64,000 bases of DNA from Hydractinia symbiolongicarpus (taxonomy: Eukaryota; Cnidaria; Hydrozoa; Anthoathecata; Hydractiniidae). The DNA lies in NCBI RefSeq assembly GCF_029227915.1, contig NC_079878.1, positions 22,099,501-22,163,500 of the forward strand, in the 5' to 3' direction. Positions 30,601-44,413 of this stretch are shown here, piece after piece. Numbering within the stretch: the first letter of the stretch is position 1; the number at the start of each line of letters is the position of its first letter. The position numbers and the translations under genes were made by a program. The notes under the pieces were generated by a model, which saw only the letters and a list, made by a program, of their open reading frames with translations, was not told the origin of the DNA and searched no databases.

Positions 30601-32689
30601 ATAGCCAGATATAGGAAAACCTGTAGCTAGGGCGCAGACAAAACAAATAGCTCTGGGCGCTAGAGTGAACTGACCAACCGTTTTTTATCATTTTTTATTT
30701 ATTATATAAGTAACCTGTTTCAGTAATTAAAAAAATCCACTTTTGCTATCAAACCAACAGCAATGTAATTGTCAATAGAAATTAGTTTTCCGTACACCCT
30801 CCCTGAGAACAAGGTTTAAAACGACATTAAAACATTAAAACTGTCATTAAACAGAACTTCAAGGATGCCCAAGCCGCACCACGTCCTCTAAACGGCATGG
30901 GCATCTTCAAAACTGCTTGTAATTTTAGAACAAGGGTGCTGATAAGCTGCATACGCCGTATAACGTGCAGGCGTTTTTGGGCAAGTTTAGCGTTTTGCAA
31001 AAAAATTGAAGTATTCACCCGAAAAAACCTGCATAGACCATAAAGTAAACTATGTGGTAGTAAAGTTCTTAAAAGAACTGTTTTTGATGGTTTTTGATAA
31101 AATTTACTTGATAAATAACTTTTAATTTTTATTAACTTCTTTCTCTTAAAGCATCTTTTTCCAACTATCGTCCACAAGGTATGTTACAAGGAATTGAATT
31201 TTGAAAATGCTCCAGGCAAGTTCGGGAAAGTGCGGGCGGTTTTGGAAGACAATCACTAATTTAATTGGAAAAGTTGCCTGAACTCGCCCTTATATATGTG
31301 GCTGTTTGCAGTTTATTGACACCCTCTTATTTTAGAATATTCTCAGGAATAATAGACCAAGAGAAATTACATCACAGTTTTTTGTCCACCGCCCACGTGT
31401 GTTTGAGAACAACCCACATAACAAAGTTCATTATTTTTTAAATTATTTGTGTAAAAATTACTATTTCATTCACGATAAACCATTTCTATTAGTGCTGAAT
31501 TTAATAATTGACATGGTTCAGCATAGTTTTTAAAAGGGTCTGATTGCAAAATATGATTGCCAAAGTTCAGCACTTGTAATATTTGTGTATTTGTGTACTC
31601 AGCTTCTAAAACACACACAAGAGACATTATAATTTCCTCTGGGTGATTACATTAATGTTGGTTGAAAAAAACCGAATGATGAGAAGCATATGTTTTTAAA
31701 TGGGTCTAGGACAATAAACTTATTTAATTTCCCTTGGCCTTGCATCAATCAAATTCTGAAAAAATAAACACTTCTAAAATTATTTTGTCAGATTTGGAAA
31801 CTGTTGGTATGGTTGGAACTTTGCGTATAAAATTAGTAAAGTTGCCAAATTGTTTAGTTTTTTTCTTTTATACTTTTCCGAATTAGCCTTAATTATTTAT
31901 AAGATGAAAAACAGTGCTTTCAATTCCATTGACTTGGCCATCCCTTAAAGGCACTGGAAGCTTCACTATATGAAAATGTTTTCTTTTTCTTTTAGATTGT
32001 GTACAATGGGAGTGAGTGATGTAATCTTCTAATGCGTGTGGTGAAAAGAAGGCGAATCCGTTATTGTTTTTCTGCCCAAATTTGAAGCTATTTAATAAAT
32101 CTTGATAAAGTTAAAAAACTGTTTTGATTTGTTTGTTTTTGTTTTAATTGTTTCCCGTGAGTTTTCGAAATTCGTTCCAGCAGATTCTGTGGCTTCTACT
32201 GCCGGTATTTTTACGTGAAAAAAATACTGTTTTGTTGTGAGGTCATTTACGAAATCGTTAACGTTAGGACCAACTTCTGCGGGTAGTACAACTCGATGTA
32301 TCACATATCTTTCGGAATACTGCTAAAAGTGTAATTTTGTATTGCGCTCTTTACTTTTACCATTCTGTGCGAAAAGGCGGTACAAAATTTTAACACGCGT
32401 TATTCGTTTTTGTTAGTTTCGCGTAATCTAATTTTCTCGCACATTTTGAGAAGAATATCCCACGCACATCAAATACTCGCGCAGTCTATTCGCAAAAAAA
32501 CTGTTTTTGAGCAACGAATTGTTCCGCGGAGCGTTCATTTTCCTACCTCGTCCCCAGGGTTCTTCTATATGATATTCAATTTTGATGTATTTCGGAAGAT
32601 GTTAACGCCAATTAAACAAGAAGCGCTAGGGACAAAGTATTGGATAGTTTAATTTTGCTTGCAACTTGCAAAATGCTTCGCAACCTTTT
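27611..32689. other. Long non-coding stretch, nothing recognised
   Basis: Five kilobases of A+T-rich sequence without a supportable gene. Local oddities: 'gcgagcgaagcgagcgaagc' near 29727-29747, and the C-rich cluster listed separately. Reading frames of 60-121 codons have no family resemblance. Confidence 0.5.
29973..30005 (-). other. C-run cluster, possible G-quadruplex on minus strand
   Basis: Runs of 9, 5 and 9 C (29973-29981, 29983-29987, 29997-30005) in otherwise A+T-rich DNA. The minus strand could fold as a G-quadruplex using two G3 tracts from each long run. No gene nearby. Confidence 0.35.
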
Positions 32690-32860
32690 TTTTAATTTCT
32701 AGTATTTACTGAGTTTGCATATTCATCTATTAGACACCTGCATGCTAATTTTTTAGGTCCCATACCGTTAGGTATCGGCCATTACTTGAAACTACCCCTT
32801 TAACCTCTATGACTTTCTTCAGAATTATACTTAGAACACGAAACAACATTTCTTCAGAGA
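32690..32860 (-). repeat. Inverted copy of the dispersed-repeat module
   Basis: Contains, on the minus strand, the 'catgcaggtgtctaatagat' and 'caagtaatagcc' blocks found in plus orientation at 44205-44395 and 57890-58085. It is the left-most piece of the large repeat family and lies in opposite orientation. Confidence 0.6.
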
Positions 32861-33179
32861 GTGGCCATTCTGTAAAGTTTGGAGGCGTAGTTAGACTGAT
32901 TTTTCTGGATGTTGACCGAAGATCAGAATTTTGGCATATATTATATAACTTTTATTTGGATATTTTCATATTAAAGTAATTGAATATTAAGCTATTTCGC
33001 ACAAATTTCAAACTTAAGAACAGAAAATCAAACATTTATTGTTGCCATTTTGTTCTTTTCATGACGTGCTATAATTGGGCTATTTTATTCCATTCGGAAA
33101 AGCCTATCAAGAATTATTGAGGAAGGGGGCGAAATTCGCTCTGAAAACAAAAACCACCTTGTATAAACCTGCTTTTCCA

Positions 33180-35229
33180 CTGCTGCGCCTATGTGTTAGT
33201 GGGGAGACTTTTCTCAGAGAGACTGAGACAGAGATAGAGAAAGTTCGTCCGTCTGGATACAGTAAAAAAAACTTATTTTAAGATTTTAGCTACAAGTTTA
33301 TATCGTAAACCTTACGAAGGGACTGAGTAATGCATTTTGGTTTGAAAGCCTGATCTCTTGTTATGGTTTTGGCAAGTTTATTCCTCTTGGAGATAATAAT
33401 AAGCCTCAAATATGACGTAGTGGGTATACTTTTTGTTTCCTTTCTTGTAAATCACATTAAATTGGATCGTATAACATCATGTGTTTTTAACTGATCTTTG
33501 AAGTCATTTATTTCGAACACCGTGAGCAGTTTAAAGGATGTTTTTCACTTTAAGTTCTCACGCATCCGGTTCGTTTTGCTTCTGCACCTATCTTCACTTA
33601 TGATTTTTTTATCAGCGTAAAATATTGTTTTCAGCGTCTCCACGAGCAGAAGTAAACCTAACCGTACTGCCTTATCGCGCGTTCAGTCGTTCATGTTTTT
33701 TATATATATCTAGACGGGTGAACGACCTTATTGGGTCATCTGCCTACAATATTTAAAGAAAATGCGTTTGCTGTTAGAATTTGTTCTTGTTTTTTCCATT
33801 TGGCATGTTGCTGCCGGCACGCCTGAAACTTTTTACAACATTATCTTAGTTTTTGTGTTAATACAGGCATGAAATGTTTCTTGCCTTGTTTTCCCTAATT
33901 GTAACCCTTCATAATTACTTGTATTGTATGAAAGGATCTCATTGATTATTATGATCTAGGTCAGTAACTTTGCTATGTTATTATTTATTTTCTCAGTCTT
34001 ACGAAATAAACTACGCTGCTTTTTCCTTTATCGCATAATAAAAATTCAGTGTTTTACGTCTTCTATACAAAGTAAGTAATAGAAAATAATATATTTTTTC
34101 ACAGCTACCTGTGCGATGTAAGCCATGCATAAATATATATAGCTAGCAAGTTTTTAGGACAGGATAATACTTTAGCTAACATATAAAATAATTACAGGGT
34201 TGCCGTTGTAGACTGTATTAGTCCCACATTCAAATTCATGTGATCTAATTATGTCTTGTGCCTTCCGCTACCCATGTCTTTCTCATTCTTTATCATCTGG
34301 ACTCTGTCCAAAGAATTATACTATACTTTTCTTAGCTTATTATTCTCCCCCACATTTATAGAATGCTAAAGCAACCTAATCTTCTGATGCAGTAAACACG
34401 TCTAATGCTAGAAATACTTATCGTGATTCTTAGCTTTTTTGAACACTTTTTATCTTTCAGTTTGATGTTATGCAACTACCTAACAGTTCTTATCATTTTT
34501 TTAAAGATCTTTCTACTTCACTGCTGATGTCTGATTACAAGCATACAAAAACCATAACATTTTTTACATAGGCCTTATACCACCTACCTCAAGCAACAAG
34601 ACAAAGAAAGTATATGACTTTCTGAACATAACACTCCTGCATAACACTTCTCCCGAACTCTTGCGTCATTTATTACGTAGCAGCCGCTCAAGCAAACACA
34701 GCAACCTTGTGCCACAGGAGTTTTAGTTTGGGCACTGTTTTTTGATATACCTTTTAATTCTGCATGACAGCCCTCAGTGGGTCTGCGTCTCTTGACTCAG
34801 TATACACCGGGGGGAAGGGTCTCTCAGTAACTTTACTTAACCCTTTACCTTTTTATAGTGTAGCTTTTATGAATGTGTGCACAATTTATACAAGGTTGGT
34901 GCGATCTCTACACCATACTAGTTTTTAGATTCATTACGATTTCTCCTAGCGGCCCGTTTTTGACGTCTCTACCACAATCCTTCTGCTTTGTTTGATATTC
35001 CCTACTCTGTATTGTCATAATGACGCAGTGCTTCTTCTAACCAATCTATATCTAGCAATTACATATGCAAATTCACCTGCCAGTTATAACTACCCATGCA
35101 ACACATGACTTAGTCTTGTTCAGCAGACACGTTTTGTCTCTTTCCTTCTCAACTTCGCTAATCACTTTGCATGTATTCTGTCAATTCTGTTTTAAATCTG
35201 TTATGTATGGCCATCAAATAAATGGAGAA
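33180..35229 (+). repeat. Dispersed repeat family, first segment
   Basis: Shares blocks in order with 35830-36900 and 56350-57660: 'gtctggata.a.taaa', 'cgcatccggttcgttttgct', 'cagcgtaaaatattgttttc', 'tctagacgggtgaacg', 'gcgatgta.gccatacataa'. The 34660-35170 part matches 54690-55160 (for example 'tgcatgacagccctcagtgg'). Non-coding. Confidence 0.7.
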
Positions 35230-38200
35230 AAAAGTATATAGAGGTCCGCCATTTGTCCTACGATGTCGGTTGTAAAATTTCGGATGACCTATCAAAAATC
35301 TTTAACAACATTTATTCGCTTTAGATACGGTGGGTAGACAACCCGAAAGGACCTTCCATCCGATTAGGTAAATATAAAAAACATTATTTTGGCAAATTGT
35401 AAATCAACTTCTCCCAAGGCAATACGGTGAGGTTTACTTCTGTTTGTGGCGGCGTTGCTACAACTAAAAATTCAATATATTTAAATTTATCAAAGAGAAA
35501 CCTTATTTGTCTTATTTTTTAACCAAGCAAACAACGATGTCAAAACCACAAGCATAAGCAAATCGTAATGCATTTCTAATACTATCAGACGGGCAGACAA
35601 AGTCTATATCCCGAGTTGAGTCTTCCCACGTTCCCGCGGAGAGTTTACCAGTCAAATTTCTTTTACTTTAACATTTTATGCCCGAGAAGTCAAAATTTGA
35701 TACAACTTTCACAAAATGTAAGACTTTCTCTTGCGCAGCAAACGTCTATCATCTTCTTCAGAATTTATCTGCTTTAAGAAAACTAGAACTGATTTTCGAC
35801 TGTTTTGGTTATGTGTAAGTGCGTAGAATTCTGCCAGAGAGAGAACGAGAAAGTCCACCCGTCTGGATATACTAAATAAACTTATTTTAAGATTTTAGCT
35901 ACAAACGTATGTCGCAAAACTTTACGACGTGACTTAGTAATGCATTTTATTTTGTCTTTGCTTGTGGCTCATTCCCATATAAGAAAGCCTGACCCCTTGC
36001 CATCGTTTTAGAAAGTTTATATCCTTTTGATAGAATAACTTGATAAAACAATAAGCCTGAAAAAGGTCGCAAAATAAAAAGAGAAAAAGAGCAAGGTGGG
36101 CATCGAATGTTTTAAACTGGTCAGATAGAAGAGAGATAGAAAGATTGTTCACCCAAGGAAGTTTAAAAAGTATTTGCGCACTTTAAGATCTGACGCATCC
36201 GCTTTGTTTTGCTCTTGCTTGTGGTTTTGACATCGTAAACGCATTTTCTCGTAGGGTGTTATTTATCAGCGTGAAATATTGTTTTGAGCCTCGCTACAAG
36301 CAGAAGTAAAGTTAACCGTACTGTCTCATCCAGCGTTCAGTCATTCATGGCCAAAAATAATGTTTTTCATATTTATCTAGACAGATGGACGATCTTATTG
36401 GGTCATCCGCCCATCATATTTGAAGAAAATGCGTCATATACCTTGTTCTTGTTTTTCCACTTCAGATAGTTTTTCTGTCATACGGCACGCGTAAAACTTT
36501 TTACAACCCTATCTTAATTTTTGTGTTAAGAGAGGCAAGGAATTTTTCTTTTCTTTTTCCTAATTGTAACCGTATGTAATTACCTGTTTGAGACATGAAA
36601 GGATCTCAATGATTATTATGATCTAGGTCAGTGACTTTACTATATTATTATTATTTTTTCTTTTCTCAGTACTACCAGATGCTGTTTTATCCTTTATCCC
36701 ATAAATTTGTCAATGTGGTGATCTACTCCTTTTTATGAACACAGTAAGTAATAAAAAATAATATATTTTTTCATAGTTACCTGTGCGATGTAGAGCCATA
36801 CATAAATATATATAGCTAGCAAGTTTTTAGGACAAAATGAAACTTTAGCTACCAACATATAAACAATTTACATAGCGTTGCCATTCTGACTAGTGCTAGT
36901 CAGGGTATATATATTACTCACTTTTTTTATTGGTTGTATTAGTTCTAAATTCAAATTCCTCTGCAATAAGTCCGTCCTGTGCCTCATACTAGCCATGTCT
37001 TTCCCATTCTTTATCATCAAAATAATACTCCCGCGTAGCAGAAATTATTTTGCTTCTTGCCAAAAATAATGTTTTTTATATTTATCTAGTCGGTTCTTTC
37101 GGGTTGTCTACCCACAATATCCAAAACGAATAAATGTCTTTAGTAATTGGCTTCAGATTTGTTGCAATTCAACATTTGACACATGGAAGGAATAAGCGCA
37201 CAACATTATTGGTTGTTGTTTTTTTGTTTGTTTTTTCATATAATTTTTTTATGTTATGTTGCAATTCAACATTTGACACATGGAAGGAATAAGCGCACAA
37301 CATTATTGGTTGTTGTTTTTTTGTTTGTTTTTTCATATAATTTTTTTATGTTTTCACATCCTTGTAATTTGTTGACCTTGTGATGTAAGGTTTAGAAAAG
37401 TCAACAAATTAGACATGCTTGCTTGATCTTAAAGTGGTAATTATAATATGCATAGGGTAAGAGCTGTAGAGAAAGTTTTTGGAAAATGCTGAAGTAAGTA
37501 TAAGTAAAGCATGCCCCGGAGGACTTTTTTTTGTCTGGGTGTCCCTACTCTCTCCAATAGGGAATTCGGAGTAAAGACATGACCTAAGAATCAAGGGCTG
37601 CATCAGACGCGCTGGCCTTGTTTCTTATAGCGTTTTCTGCTCAGTTAGTTAAATTGATCCCTGATAGAATCGAGGCTACCCGACCTAACGCTTCCGGGCT
37701 GTCTGTCACGGTTGAGGGTTTGTTTACAACTAATAAACTACTGTTACATAATTCCTTATTCATTTATTTGATACTTAACAGACGTAGTAAACGGAATTAC
37801 CAGAATGCGTGCCGTGATTAGCGAGGTTAGTATGGAAAGAGACAACTGTGTTTCTGCATTACTGAATGAGATTTAATCACGTAACTGCGCTGGTAATTAT
37901 AATTAGTAGAGGAATTGCATCTGTAATAGTGAGATATTGATTGAGTGAAGCGACTACTGTGCCTCTAGTTACTGATGAATTATATATTGTGGGAGTAGCG
38001 AATATCAAACAAGGCACAGAGTTAGAGAAATCTAACACACGCACCTAGGAGCAATCTGGATGAATCCAAAACTAACATAGCGCAATAACCTATAGTACAT
38101 AGCCAAAAGTCCAAACAAAGAGCCGTACGAACTGAATTAATAGCCAAAGACTACGCGTGAAAAATATCGGAGCACCTCTTAAAGCAAACATTTGAGTGAA

Positions 38201-38715
38201 AACATAAAGAGTGAAAGAAAAAAGAATAAAAAATGGAAAAAAAGGTTGTATTGACATTAGTGTAATATAATAACTATGTATCGTTTCAACTTAATTGCTC
38301 TTTTAATCCAAGTAGGTTAAAATCGTACTTGGGTTGACCTTATAACTAACATATAAAGAACATATTGTGGTTTGTACATTAATACGTCACTTTAATTGAG
38401 TAATATCTTCCATCAGCATCATTCCAAACAACCATTAAAGAGATAATCGCGAGTACGAGAGCTGTGTGGTGTTGGCTTCCTGTGAAATTATGAAGTGTTG
38501 TTTCAAGGTAAACAATCTTTGATTTAAATTTTAAACTAATTTAAATAAAAAGCACAGTACAATTTTTATTAACGGGGCAAGATTTCGTTATCCTCGTCAA
38601 ATGCTGAGTAATACCCGGATACGGACCAAACATACACGCTATTTTATATGTATAAGCCGCTCCACGCGATCTTAGTCTGGCAATTGTTGCAAGAACACAC
38701 ATAATACAAACTTTT
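35230..38715 (+). repeat. Dispersed non-coding repeat, copy I
   Basis: Collinear with copies II (42905-52570) and III (55560-60870). Inverted arm at about 35300-35400 (minus sense) and its partner at about 37070-37145 (plus sense). After the right arm it shares 'gaggaattgcatctgtaata', 'taatccaagtaggtta' and the ending 'atgctgagtaatacccggat' (about 38600) with the others. No conserved reading frame among copies. Confidence 0.75.
37161..37354 (+). repeat. 97-bp direct duplication
   Basis: 'gttgcaattcaacatttgac' starts at 37161 and again at 37258, with identical following sequence to about 37350. Two tandem units inside repeat copy I. Copies II and III have a single diverged equivalent. Confidence 0.9.
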
Positions 38716-39956
38716 TAGCGATCTATTTTTCAGACTTTTAACAGTTTAACGTTTTTTTTTGCCTTTAAGTTTATTCTTTTTCTCACTCCTTCTCCGTGGC
38801 AAGTGTACCTGACGACAACATCATACTTTCAACTTGCTGTTGGTGGAATATTTAACTCAAGTGTTTGGTTTAAAATCACCTTAGCCAGCGACTAAAATAA
38901 TCTTACATTGTATTTCACGTAACCAGGAGACCCATTCATTAATTAGGCAAGTTGTCAACTAGAAAAAAACAAAGTAAAAGAGAATCACAAACGTCCAGTA
39001 AAATGACAGAGTGGCTCCAGCCCATGATTGTTTCATATATTTTTATCTTCGAGTGATGATATGTCCAGTGAACTCTTGTGTTATAAAGTTCACATTTATG
39101 TAAATCGATTGTGCACTGCTAGTAAGAACTCGTGATCTTTTTTAATTATTTGAAATCGATAGTGCGTTACTTAATTAAAAGTAATGGAATATTCAGCATG
39201 CTCCACGCTTGATCTTTAAGAAGGCTGAAAGATATTTTACATGTAAAAAGATTGTAAAATTTGTGCATTTATAAGAAACTATTCGCATGTTTCCGTTACA
39301 ATATTTTTTAAAGTTAATTTTGCGTAGTAGTTATTGGTTTTATAAAGTTATAACTGACAAAATAAAAACAGATATAAAAGATATAAAAACAAAATTTAGT
39401 TCTTGCCTGCTAATTTTTTACTTTTGGTAATAGCTTTTCTTTCCGTTTATCCATCGTTCTTGTTACAACGATTATAGATCGATCCAGCTAAATGAATCAT
39501 TATTTCTACAAAACAAATAAAAGTTTTCATAAAACGTAGAAATACCACCCATCCACAAAAAAAATACAAATGCAAACATGCAACAACAGAACGTACTTCC
39601 ACAATCCAATCACAAGCACCTATCACCTCCAGAAACTTTAGGATGGAAGAAGGATTGGAAACAGTTACAAAGATCGCATATGGGTACTTCTATATGGATG
39701 CTTCTATATTGGTAGCGACACAAAAGACTTCAGCTAGCCCTTAAACAAGCATCAAAACAATACTAACGCTGAACTTGATGTAAAAAGTTTAACGATACCA
39801 CACGAAGTCAATGGTTCGTGTTCGTTAGTAATGATAGTTTTGTCGCGAGATTTGAGAACGTCAAAGTATAAAGTCCATTGCAGGCGATTTCCTCCTAACA
39901 AGGTAAGAATAAAAAAGCGAAAAATAAATGAAAATACAATAACATTATTTTAGTAT
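38716..39956. other. Non-coding between repeat I and the LINE
   Basis: A+T-rich with no recognised gene. The LINE appears to start abruptly at about 39950, consistent with 5' truncation. Confidence 0.45.
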
Positions 39957-42085
39957 TTATTGGCTAAGGTAAAATGGGACGACGTGGTAAAAGCAACGGA
40001 TGCAAATGACGCATATGATAGCTTTCTGAAAAAAATTTTGGAAAGTTATGATGCGGCATTTCCAGAAGAAATTAAGTTTATTAAGACCAAAACATTCTTT
40101 AATCCCTGGATGACTTGGGGCCTCCAAAAATCTTCCCGAAGAAAACAAAAACTATATGAAAAGTATTAAAGAAAGAAAACCTACAGGAATGAAACACTGT
40201 ATAAAAATTATAAAAACCTTTTTGAATTGATAAAAAAGCGTGCTAAGAATTTTTACTTTAATGAACAAATTAATAAATACAAACATAATGCAAGAAAAAC
40301 ATGGAATATCATCAAGGAAGTGATTGGTAAAATAAAAATTAAAAATAATAATTTTCCTTCAAAACTTGTAAACGACGAAAATAAAATTGAAGAACCATCT
40401 TTGATGGCTGAAGAATTTAACAATTTTTTCACTAAAGTGGGGCCGACCCTGGCGTCGAAAATAGGTCACAGTGCAAAATCCTTTAGATCGTATTTGTCAT
40501 ATTATGATAATGAAATAGAGAAAAAAGAGCTAAGTGAGGAGGAACTAGAAGCAGCATTTCATTCTTTGCAAATCAACAAAAGTCCTGGCTTTGATCAAAT
40601 CAGCAGCAATGTCTTAAAGAACTGTTTCAATGAACTAAAATCTCCACTACTGTATATATTTAATTCATCTCTAATTACAGGCATTGTTCCTAAAAAGTTA
40701 AAAATAGCTAGAGTTGTCCCAGTCTTTAAAGCAGGAGAAGTTTGTAAAGTATCTAACTACAGACCAATTTCAATACTCCCTTGCTTCTCGAAGATTTTAG
40801 AGAGAATCATGTACAACAGAGTTTATTCTTTCTTGAACAATAACGATATTTTGTATAATAAGCAATTTGGATTTCAAGCAGGTCATTCAACTGATCACGC
40901 AATCATTCAGTTGAGTGAGGAAATATTTCAAGCCTTTGATGAGAATAAATTTACAATTGGGGTCTTTATTGATCTCAGTAAGGCATTCGATACAGTCAAC
41001 CATGAGATTCTATTAGAAAAACTAAAATATTATGGCATAAGAAATACATATCTCGCATGGTTCAATAACTACCTCTTCGAAAGAAAACAATATATTTCTT
41101 ATGACGAAGGAAATACTAACTACAGGATTATAACATGTGGAGTACCTCAAGGGTCAATTTTAGGGCCACTGTTGTTTCTTATTTATATCAATGATATATT
41201 TAGAGCATCTAGTGTCTTAAATTCAATTTTATTTGCTGATGATACAAATTTATTCTTTACTCATAAAGATATAAACGTACTTTTTGAAACTACTAACCTA
41301 GAATTGGCTAAATTGGCTGATTGGTTTAAAGCGAATAAATTATCCCTTAACACTTCAAAAACTAGATATACCTTTTTTCACAAACTTAGTAAAAAAGATA
41401 AAATACCTCTTAGGTTACCTGGATTAGTTATTGATCATGTAAACATAAGAAGAGAATATTCAATGAAATTTCTTGGAGTTCTCCTAGACGAAAATTTAAC
41501 TTGGAGAGAACATATTAAATTAGTGGAAAACAAAGTTTCCAAAAGCTTAGGAATCTTATATAAAGCCAGTTTCGCTTTGAATAAGAACTGCTTAAGAAGC
41601 ATATATTTTTCCTTTATACACTGCTTTTTAAACTATGCAAACATTGCATGGGGTAGCACTAATATAACAAAATTAAAAAAACTGCACATTCAGCAAAAAC
41701 ATGCCAGTAGGATTATATTACGACAGAACAAATGTTCCCATTTAGACCATTGCTAAAAGAACTGGGTATTCTTAATGTATGTCAGCTTAACATTTTTCAA
41801 GTCCTTATTGTCATGTATAAGATTATAAATTTAATAGCACCAAATATATTCATTACATTATTTAAGAAAGTTCAACATAAATATCCAACTAGATTTTCAG
41901 GTAATAATTTCCTTCGGCCAAAAATCATATCTAATGTAACAAAATTTTCAATATCAAACCGAGGCCCAAAACTCTGGAGCATGCTTCTAAACGATGAGAT
42001 AAAAAGCATTCCATCTACAAAACAATTTAAAATTCGACTAAGAAATCAGCTGTTACGAAGTAATAACGAACAAGTCTTCTTCTGA
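39957..42085 (+). pseudogene. LINE reverse transcriptase, two lesions
   Basis: Starts in the linker between endonuclease and RT (VKWDDVVKATDANDAYDSFL). TAA at 40167-40169 interrupts a frame that is open on both sides. RT motifs follow: INKSPGFDQISSNVLKNCF; ARVVPVFKAG; NYRPISILPCFSKILERIM; motif A, FIDLSKAFDTVNHEILLEKL; motif B, GVPQGSILGPLLFLIYIND; motif C, LFADDTNLF (catalytic Asp pair). Then comes the thumb-side SLNTSKTRYTFFH and a helical C-terminus. A one-base loss near 41740 moves PLLKELGILNVCQLNIFQVL to another frame, ending at TGA 42085. The motif set is that of RTs annotated 'mobile element jockey' in cnidarians; jockey versus CR1 cannot be settled by eye. Confidence 0.9.
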
Positions 42086-42394
42086 AACAACACTACGTGT
42101 GATAATTAAACGCTTTCTTTTATTTAACATAACATTTAATATTTTATTAAGTTTTTAATTATCAATTTTTATTTGACGCTCTTTTTAATGACGGCTATGT
42201 AAGGTGTGAGATGATAAGACTGCATAGTCTTCTACTTACTCCTGCCATTTTATTCTACGTACGTGATACAGTTATGTATATATATATATCCCAATGTAGA
42301 AATTTATGCCTGTACTTATGTGTATGTAGAACTTGTATCTGTAATTTTGAAATAGTTGTATGTAAATTTCTTTTGGCGAAAAAAAAAAAAAAAA
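39957..42394 (+). mobile_element. 5'-truncated LINE, jockey/CR1-like
   Basis: Non-LTR retrotransposon copy: reverse-transcriptase frame, ~300-bp 3' region and a terminal A-run (42379-42394). No endonuclease domain upstream, so the copy is 5'-truncated, as usual for LINE insertions. No target duplication found. It lies between repeat copies I and II. Confidence 0.85.
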
Positions 42395-42904
42395 TGTTGC
42401 AGGATGACAACAAAAGTGACATTGCCTTAGCAAAAAGAAAATGTAAGGATGTTTTGATAGAGCTGGTCGGAATTATTTTGGACAAGGATGTAAAAAATTG
42501 TAAAGATCGTCAGACATGCACCTAAAGGAGACACCGCTTTGCTCACTACGTTTGAAAATGTGAAAAAAAATATAATAAAAAAGTAGAGAAAGCAAGTGAT
42601 TACGACATTCCAAAGGTTGCAGCCATCTTTTAAGCCATAACGCGATGTTAAAAAACTTTCCGCCATTTTTTCTTCTCTCGTTTGATCAGAATCTGATGAA
42701 GTCTGATGAAGAAAAGATATTACCTAAAAAATTCGGGTGGGAGGAATCATATAATTATAATAATTATAATAATAAATTTTGCTCAACAATGGAAAGTGAT
42801 ATATTTCTTAATTTCTTATTATAAAAATTTCTATATAAATGTTTAGAATTTGGTAAGAAAAATACTTTATCAGAATGTTTTAGGAGCTAAATGCTATGAC
42901 GTCT
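42395..42904. other. Non-coding after the LINE tail
   Basis: Begins with 'ttgcag' and a 42-codon open stretch (DDNKSDIALAKRKCKD...) that could be an exon, but nothing links it to a family. A (taattata)n simple repeat lies at about 42750-42775. Confidence 0.4.
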
Positions 42905-43094
42905 CCGCTTTAGCGCCCTTGTCGAAATCCATTGTTGCAGAAATAAGAATAGACTCAAATTTACGACGATAACCCTTTCTACTATTCTTTTATTACTGCC
43001 AAGGTTAACTCGTTATACTTTTTATTCAGAAACAATTTTAGAAAAAGATAAATTTTTGAGAAGTCGATTGTGAAATTTCTGATACTTCTCAAAA

Positions 43095-43205
43095 ACTTTT
43101 AAAGACATTTATTCTCTTTAAATACCGTGGGTAGTCAACCCGTAAGGATCGTCCACCCGACTAGATAAATATAAAAAACATTTTTGGCAAAGTGCAAATC
43201 AACAC
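43095..43205 (-). repeat. Inverted arm (left) of copy II
   Basis: 'gacatttattctctttaaat', 'ccgtgggtagtcaaccc', 'tcgtccacccgactagataa' and 'tgcaaatcaac' in order. This is the reverse complement of the right arms at about 45680-45795, 48290-48395 and 50850-50955. Within the arm, the GGGTGGACG/CGTCCACCC-type half-sites form a ~40-bp hairpin box. Confidence 0.85.
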
Positions 43206-44413
43206 CAGCCAAGGCGGTGCGTTGAGGTTTATTTCTGCTTGTAGCGGCGTTGCTACAAATAAAAATTCAATATATATAAAATCATAAAAGAGAAACCTTA
43301 ATTGTCTTATTTCTGAACCAAACAAACTGCAATGTCAAAAGCACAAACATTATTAAATCATAATGCATTTCTAATACTATCAGATGGGCAGACAAAATCT
43401 ACATCCTGAGTAAGTCTTACACGTTTCCATAAAAATTTTTTATACTAGTTTTTCTTCCCCATAGCCTTATGACTATAACTTCTCCAAATTCCTAACCGCT
43501 TGTGATATAAAAATCCAACTCAATGTACCAAGAGTCACGATTCAAATCTAGTTTTACTTTAGAAATTATTTCTTTACTATTCAGAGTGAAAGCAGAGAGT
43601 TTACCATCCTATGAAAAGCTTATCAAACCTCCTGTACCTTAACCTTTTTCTGCCTTAGAAGCCAAAATTTGATCCAAGAGAGATTTACCTCTCTATGAAA
43701 AGCTAGTCAAACTTCTTGTAATTTAATATTTTATGCCCGAGAAGTCAAAATTTGATCCAACTTTCACAAAATGTAAATGCAAATATCATTTCCACGGCAA
43801 ACGTCTGTCATCTCATTTCTGAATTTATCTACTTTAAGAAACAACACCTTCCTAGGACTGTTTTTTACTGTTTCGGTTATGTGTAAGTGGGTAGACTTCT
43901 CCCAGAGAGAGAGGGAGACAGTCCACCCGTCTGGATAAACTAAATAAACTTATTTTAAGATTTTAGCTACAAACGTGTGTAGCGAACGTTACGACGGGAC
44001 TTAATATTGCATTTTAGTTTCTCTTTGCTTGTGGCTCATATAGTACGTCACTAAAGGAACAAAATGGCGCAAAAATTTTTTGCTAGCGTCAGCCTATTTT
44101 CTGTGATGTCATCAAAAGCTTGAAATTTGTTCAAAATGCCACCATCTGCTTTAAACTTTAGTTCGAGAGCGAATGTTTACATTTTGATTAAAGTTTCAAA
44201 GTTTCAAGTTCTAAGGATAATCCTAACAACAGTTGTTATATTTTCCCTATTACAAGGGTTTCATAGAGTTTTCTTGTTTCAAGTAATAGCCAATATTAAA
44301 GCGTCTGAAAGGCATTGGACCTAAATATTTGGCATGCAGGTGTCTAATAGATAAACATTGACACTCAGTAAGTATCATAGCCATGCAGCATAGCGTTAAG
44401 GAGTAGTTAAAAA

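Noticed and set aside
30827-31177. 116-codon minus-strand frame
   Set aside because: Low-complexity basic/hydrophobic composition, no motif, no splice sites or neighbours that support it.
43130-43190. Helitron 3' end (hairpin followed by CTAG)
   Set aside because: Hairpin touches CTAG with no spacer, the repeat continues past it, and no Rep/helicase or TC start was found.
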